Below are positions 59,646-64,000 of a DNA stretch of 64,000 nucleotides, in pieces. Made by a program: the position numbers and the translations under genes. This stretch comes from Athripsodes cinereus (taxonomy: Eukaryota; Arthropoda; Insecta; Trichoptera; Leptoceridae). The first letter of the stretch is position 1. The number at the start of each line of letters is the position of its first letter. The notes beneath the pieces are model-generated. The model saw only the letters and a program-made list of their open reading frames with translations, ran no database searches and was not told the origin of the DNA. The stretch covers positions 21,409,384-21,473,383 of the forward strand of contig OX388317.1 of NCBI GenBank assembly GCA_947579605.1, given 5' to 3'.

Positions 59646-61206
59646 CCTACCTATAAGACCATCAACATTATAACTATCTGAATATTATAATTCGTCACTT
59701 AATACAGATAAAATATTACCTTAGGATTTCAGTCAAATAAATAGCTTTACTCTAAAATAGCCCAGTACTACATATGTAATTTTACATATAATATCAAAGT
59801 CGCAGAGTATATTATAATACCAAGGAGTTCTAGCTAGCTAGCTCGTATGTATTGTATTTGTATAGTAGTTGTGTTGTGGCGCTAAATTAATTGCTATTTG
59901 GTAATTAATCACTGTCTCCAACACGAGAGCTATGCAGAGAATTTATCGCTGTCTTGCAATGTTATTACAGTATAATAATATTATGCATTATTAATAATTT
60001 ATTATTATTCTCTCAGAGTCCTAGCCTAGTCCAGGTATTATAATATTATCCCCGCATAAATATTTTAATCCGTTCACAAACACCTATTTCTCTTTGTTAA
60101 TATATCCGGCATATAGACAGATTAAACAGACAAGTAATAAGAAAAATGAATCCCTTATATTAATATTAATATTCATCGAGCGTGTTCCCGAATAATAAAA
60201 ACGGAAGTATTCCTGGAAAATGTGATATATCTTCTAACGTATATACACACAGCCAGCTTAAAACGATTAGGAAATCTACTTAATTTGATAAGAATTTTCT
60301 TAATTTATTCTGTCTCCTGCCTAAATCAAGTTTAGGGAAGTCGATTTCTGGACTACGTTTTCATTTTCTCTTTAATTTATATTGGGACGACCACAGGGTA
60401 CATAATCAGACGATTTACAAGAATGAAAATGTTTAGTTTTTAGTGGAAATTCATTTTAAGTAATAAAATATTAATAGGTGACTAAATATTTATTAATTTC
60501 ACTAGTGATAAATGGAATACTATATAAATATTATGTTTCATTTTAATTTATTATTACAGGAATAAAACTTGAATACAGTATGTTCAGGATGGAGTATCTA
60601 AGTGGAGACATATATCCAAAAATTACACAAGACGAATTGTGATTTCTTTCAATAAACGGCGATGGTTACATATTCCGTGTGATTCCAAGATTAAAGTCCG
60701 TAAGTATTTAATTCAAGAATCCTACCTGCCGAATACATACATATTCTTACATATAAGATATCTATGCAATAACATGTATCCATTCTGCATTTTCCGCACG
60801 CAGTTTTATGAATAACAAATCTTTTCTCGTTGTTCATTACCTACTAAATATATAAATAGTATACGGAATAAAGTAAAAACGATCATGGATACATTCCCGC
60901 ACAATGGGCTCCATAATTATTACAATTGGATACATACATACCCAATATTAACAACATTTTGTTCTTGTCGGACACCCCTGGAATACGAGATAGCCAGTTG
61001 CAAGTCTTAGTAGCCGACTAGGTATTTAACACCTACAACACTCTACGTATTTACTAACATTATGTCGTGGACTTTGCGATCGACCAAATTTCCCACAATA
61101 TTCTTTGAGAGACTGACTAGAATAAACGGATTTGATAATAATACATATGCAAATTAATTTGTATTTCATGGAAGGTGGTTATCCAGTGTCTACAACATAC
61201 GACAAC
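59646..61206. other. Non-coding stretch
   Basis: No gene. CTAGCTAGCTAGCT near 59831 is a short palindromic tandem. Confidence 0.5.
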
Positions 61207-61280
61207 ATTATATTTATTTATTATCTGGACAATATTTGAGTATCGTTTGCGTGCCAAAGCACCTCAAGGACGCTGTACTA
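61207..61280 (-). mobile_element. L2-like 3' tail, hairpin subtype B
   Basis: The minus strand reads GCGTCCTTGAGGTGCTTTGG, CACGCAAACGATAC, then ATTGTCCAGATAATAAATAA. The inner stem GTGC/GCAC is intact. The outer stem GCGTC/GATAC keeps three or four pairs. Confidence 0.6.
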
Positions 61281-61739
61281 TTTATCAATTCAAGAACACT
61301 ACATCCACATCACATTATAGTACTACATGCAATGCCATACTGAAGGATGAATGATTTCTAGTACTGTATCAGTTATTTCATAATTAATTAATACACCGTA
61401 AAATACATGGATATTTAACTATATCAATGGTATTTATTTTGTAAAATTCTATACTAATCTCCTAATAGTTTCAATCATGTATACGAATACCCACGGTATA
61501 AATTTTAGTCAAAAGATCTTTTGTACTAACTAAAAGCGATGATGATTGGATTAAGACGTTTATGCAATAAGCTCACTATTAAATCAAGTCATAACAAACC
61601 TGAATGTACTAAAATCATATCACAAGACTATATAGTGCGAAACGTATATATTTATTTACAAATATCCATTAGCGAAATTCTCCAGTGAATAGAAGTTAAG
61701 TTAATAGTGTGTATTGCTAAAGAAGTTTTAATCCGATGT
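61281..61739. other. Non-coding stretch
   Basis: Nothing recognised. Confidence 0.5.
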
Positions 61740-61862
61740 ATTGTATACGAGGCAACAGAAGCGGTATAGCGACTTTATGGCGGGTTGGCGCCGGCGCCCG
61801 CGGCACCTGCCGTCGCTTAAATAAAACAGTCGTCGCGACGCGTCGATCGTGACGTCATCAAT
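61740..61862 (-). promoter_or_regulatory. CpG-rich block with Mad/Medea activation-element match
   Basis: The minus strand at 61792-61778 reads GGCGCCAACCCGCCA, a full fit to GGCGCCA-N4-GNCV, the activation element described for Drosophila Dad (consensus recalled from the literature). GGCGCC is duplicated (61787 and 61793), and GCCGGCGC at 61790-61797 fits the Mad box GCCGNCGC. TGACGTCA (61851-61858) is a perfect CRE. The block also has a donor-like GACGGCAG/GTGCCG on the minus strand. It may be the promoter or enhancer of the minus-strand Dad gene. No transcription start can be fixed from sequence alone. Confidence 0.45.
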
Positions 61863-62841
61863 AAAATACACAGGGACATACATACACAGTAATAAAACTA
61901 TGCACAACATAAAAGATAAGATAATACGCTAAAACCTATGCACAAACATAAGGTGTTTAGCGGAAATGTGGAGCAGCCCCCAATTTATCCAATAATGACG
62001 ATTACTTCTGTAAAATCAAAATAAAAAAAGTTTCAACAATTATATTAAAGAGGACACTCAGAGGAGGCTTATTATTGTCTAAATGTGTAGAATGCAAGGG
62101 AAGCAAAAATATAACTGCAGAAAATAGTTTATATGTGGGTAGTAAGCACTAATCAAATAATATTTATAATTTTTACATCTATTTAAAAAATGCGACCTAT
62201 ATAGTATCAATAATTGTATTCGTTGATGGCAATCTTTGTATGTTCAATTCGACTATAACCTTTCGATACATTGTGAAAAGAAATTATAATGCCCTCTTTA
62301 TCTCTGCTATTCCATTCAAAAACGATATTAAGGTTTAATTCAAATCCAGATTCATATTTAGTATATACCTATGTGGTCTAATTTCATATGAAGAACTAAC
62401 ACTTGCTTTTTGACAAATTATTGTAGGTTTTAGTTTTGTGTGGATTCGTCATTTGTCATCTAGATCAAGATGTCTGTGAAAGGACAGGAATATAATATAA
62501 TAAACAGTACGTACAAATTACGACTAGGCGCACACACTCGCCCACGAGGTGATTCACTATACAAACATTCTAAATAAAAATGTTTCGATAAACACTTTAT
62601 TGCGACGGTAAAAAAGAAACAATATTACATATTATTATAATCACAGACCGGACTTTTACGTATAAATAACATGTCTATCTGATAGTTTGGCTCGATTCTT
62701 GGAAACACCCACAATGCCAATAATGTTATTAACCATTTAAAATCTACTTTATAAAAATACAATCAAAATAATAATGGCAAGGTTTGATTTTTTTTCAAAG
62801 TCATCCGCTACGAATGTCTGAATTTATGATTTTAATAGAAA
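61863..62841. other. Non-coding stretch
   Basis: AT-rich. No gene found. Confidence 0.5.
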
Positions 62842-62890
62842 TATTTATTTATTTATTCATTCTTTACTGTACATTGATTACAAACAATTA
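62842..62890 (-). mobile_element. LINE 3' tail, minus
   Basis: A (TTTA)n run followed by TTCTTTACTGTACATTGATT. The inverse matches the CAATGTACAGTGAAGAAT ending at about 16968. Confidence 0.55.
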
Positions 62891-63465
62891 CATAAAAGGT
62901 AAGCATTCAAGTTAGATACAATCAATATATAGAGGGCGAGTTTATCGCATATATATTTATATTATAAACATTTCCTTCTCATAATTTAAATTGATCCATC
63001 TAATAATGACGAGAGAAAAACGAAAGATGAACAATGGACAAAAGGCATAGGTACGTCAAGGTTATAAAACATAATATCAAATTGGATAAAAGGTGAAACA
63101 GGGTATGAAAATGGACAATAAGGCGAAAGAAGAGCTTACTTTGGTTTGCATACGTAGAAAATTGAAGTCTCAATCTTTGGTATCTAGAGAAGTCAGCATG
63201 CTACATACAGAAAATAAAAAAAAAAAAACTAAATAGACCCCTAGGACCTAGGTCATCCTACAGGATATTACATTGCATATCGAGTATTCAATATAACTAT
63301 TTGGAAAACTCATAGTTTGGCCTACATGCTCTCAATGTATAGGTACATCATGAAGAAAATAGGTTAGTATTATATACATTAATTATAGTAACGTCGTTTT
63401 AATAGCAATAAAACTACGCAATATTTAACGCAAAACCAATAAGTGCTGAGTGAAGGTTGTCATCA
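62891..63465. other. Non-coding stretch
   Basis: No gene. GGCGAGTTTATCGCAT at 62936 resembles a piece near 36604. GGCGCCA lies just beyond it at 63466-63472. Confidence 0.45.
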
Positions 63466-63499
63466 GGCGCCATGCCACCGCGATATAAATAATACGCCC

Positions 63500-63545
63500 A
63501 ATACACAGCTATACTTACGTATACGTAAAGTATAGCTGTGTATTA
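63500..63545. repeat. Near-perfect palindrome
   Basis: AATACACAGCTATACTTACG and CGTAAAGTATAGCTGTGTAT pair along about 20 bp per arm with one extra A and almost no loop. Confidence 0.9.
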
Positions 63546-63889
63546 TCTACTGTAGTTTTGTATTTAGCATAGATTAGCATAAAACATATCGCTTATAATA
63601 TGCCAGCTGAACTATATGAACTAACCACGTACTTAGGTACAATCTTTTATCTTTTTAAGCCACTTCTCTAATGAGGATACAGTTATCATTCATATTTTCC
63701 AATTTTCGTCCTTTTTTGGGTTCCCCACAGCTGGATTCTTCCACATTTTTCCGTTTGTCACTTTTTGGGATACACTAAGTTGACTATTTCCTACCGGCAA
63801 CAGGGATAATATTAATATGTGTGACAAGCACACCATATTTTATTTTACTTTTAAATTACATGTTCTTATCTAATTCATTTTGCCATAGG

Positions 63890-63970
63890 TAAATATTAGA
63901 CTACTCTTCTAAGACGAAGGTATACGTAAAGCACCACGTAAAAAATATTTAACATCTTGAAATCAGTAAT
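63890..63970 (+). repeat. Dispersed repeat R1, partial
   Basis: ATTAGACTACTCTTCTAAGA, AAAGCACCACGTAAAAAATA, TTTAACATCTTGAAATCAG resemble the left-middle blocks of plus-oriented R1. The window ends before the rest can be followed. Confidence 0.45.
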
Positions 63971-64000
63971 GATTCTATTCTATTTTTTTCTCAAGCCCAT

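Overview
This window looks like a gene-poor piece of an insect (at least arthropod) nuclear genome. It is strongly AT-rich by eye (G+C roughly one third), has no compact operon-like gene order, is full of non-LTR retrotransposon remnants, hAT-type and fold-back MITEs and simple repeats, and its only recognisable host gene is split by introns with GT-AG borders.

The host gene is on the minus strand at 8915-9803. Two exons encode the complete C-terminal MH2 domain of an inhibitory SMAD (Dad, the SMAD6/7 class), the feedback antagonist of BMP/Dpp signalling. The 5' part of the gene (MH1 domain, promoter) was not found with confidence. It must lie to the right, so most of the window is probably intronic or upstream DNA of this gene. 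A possible PPPY-motif exon lies at 14654-14795, but its reading phase does not join directly to the next known exon.

Region by region: 1-8600 is non-coding DNA with two MITEs and several copies of a dispersed repeat (called R1 here). 8600-9803 is the Dad 3' end. 9865-14800 holds R1 copies, a perfect 126-bp-arm fold-back and a jockey-like LINE scrap. 14800-43500 is a mosaic of R1 copies, 5'-truncated LINE pieces and fold-backs. 43992-48027 is a three-level nest: a hAT-type MITE with a perfect 8-bp target duplication, split by a decayed LINE, which is itself split by a 0.3-kb piece of another LINE. 48000-64000 has L2/CR1-like 3' fragments, large fold-backs and CpG-rich spots near 50.9, 55.9 and 61.8 kb.

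The most interesting signal is regulatory. The palindrome GGCGCC, the core of the Mad/Medea activation element known from Drosophila Dad, occurs 22 times by my count, about 19 of them outside recognised LINE tails. Other six-base palindromes of the same composition occur 0-2 times each. One site (40113-40128) fits the full Mad/Medea/Schnurri silencer consensus and one (61778-61792, minus strand) fits the full activation-element consensus. My reading is a distributed BMP-responsive control landscape around Dad. A second signal is a two-stem hairpin at the 3' end of L2-like copies whose stems change in a compensated way between copies.
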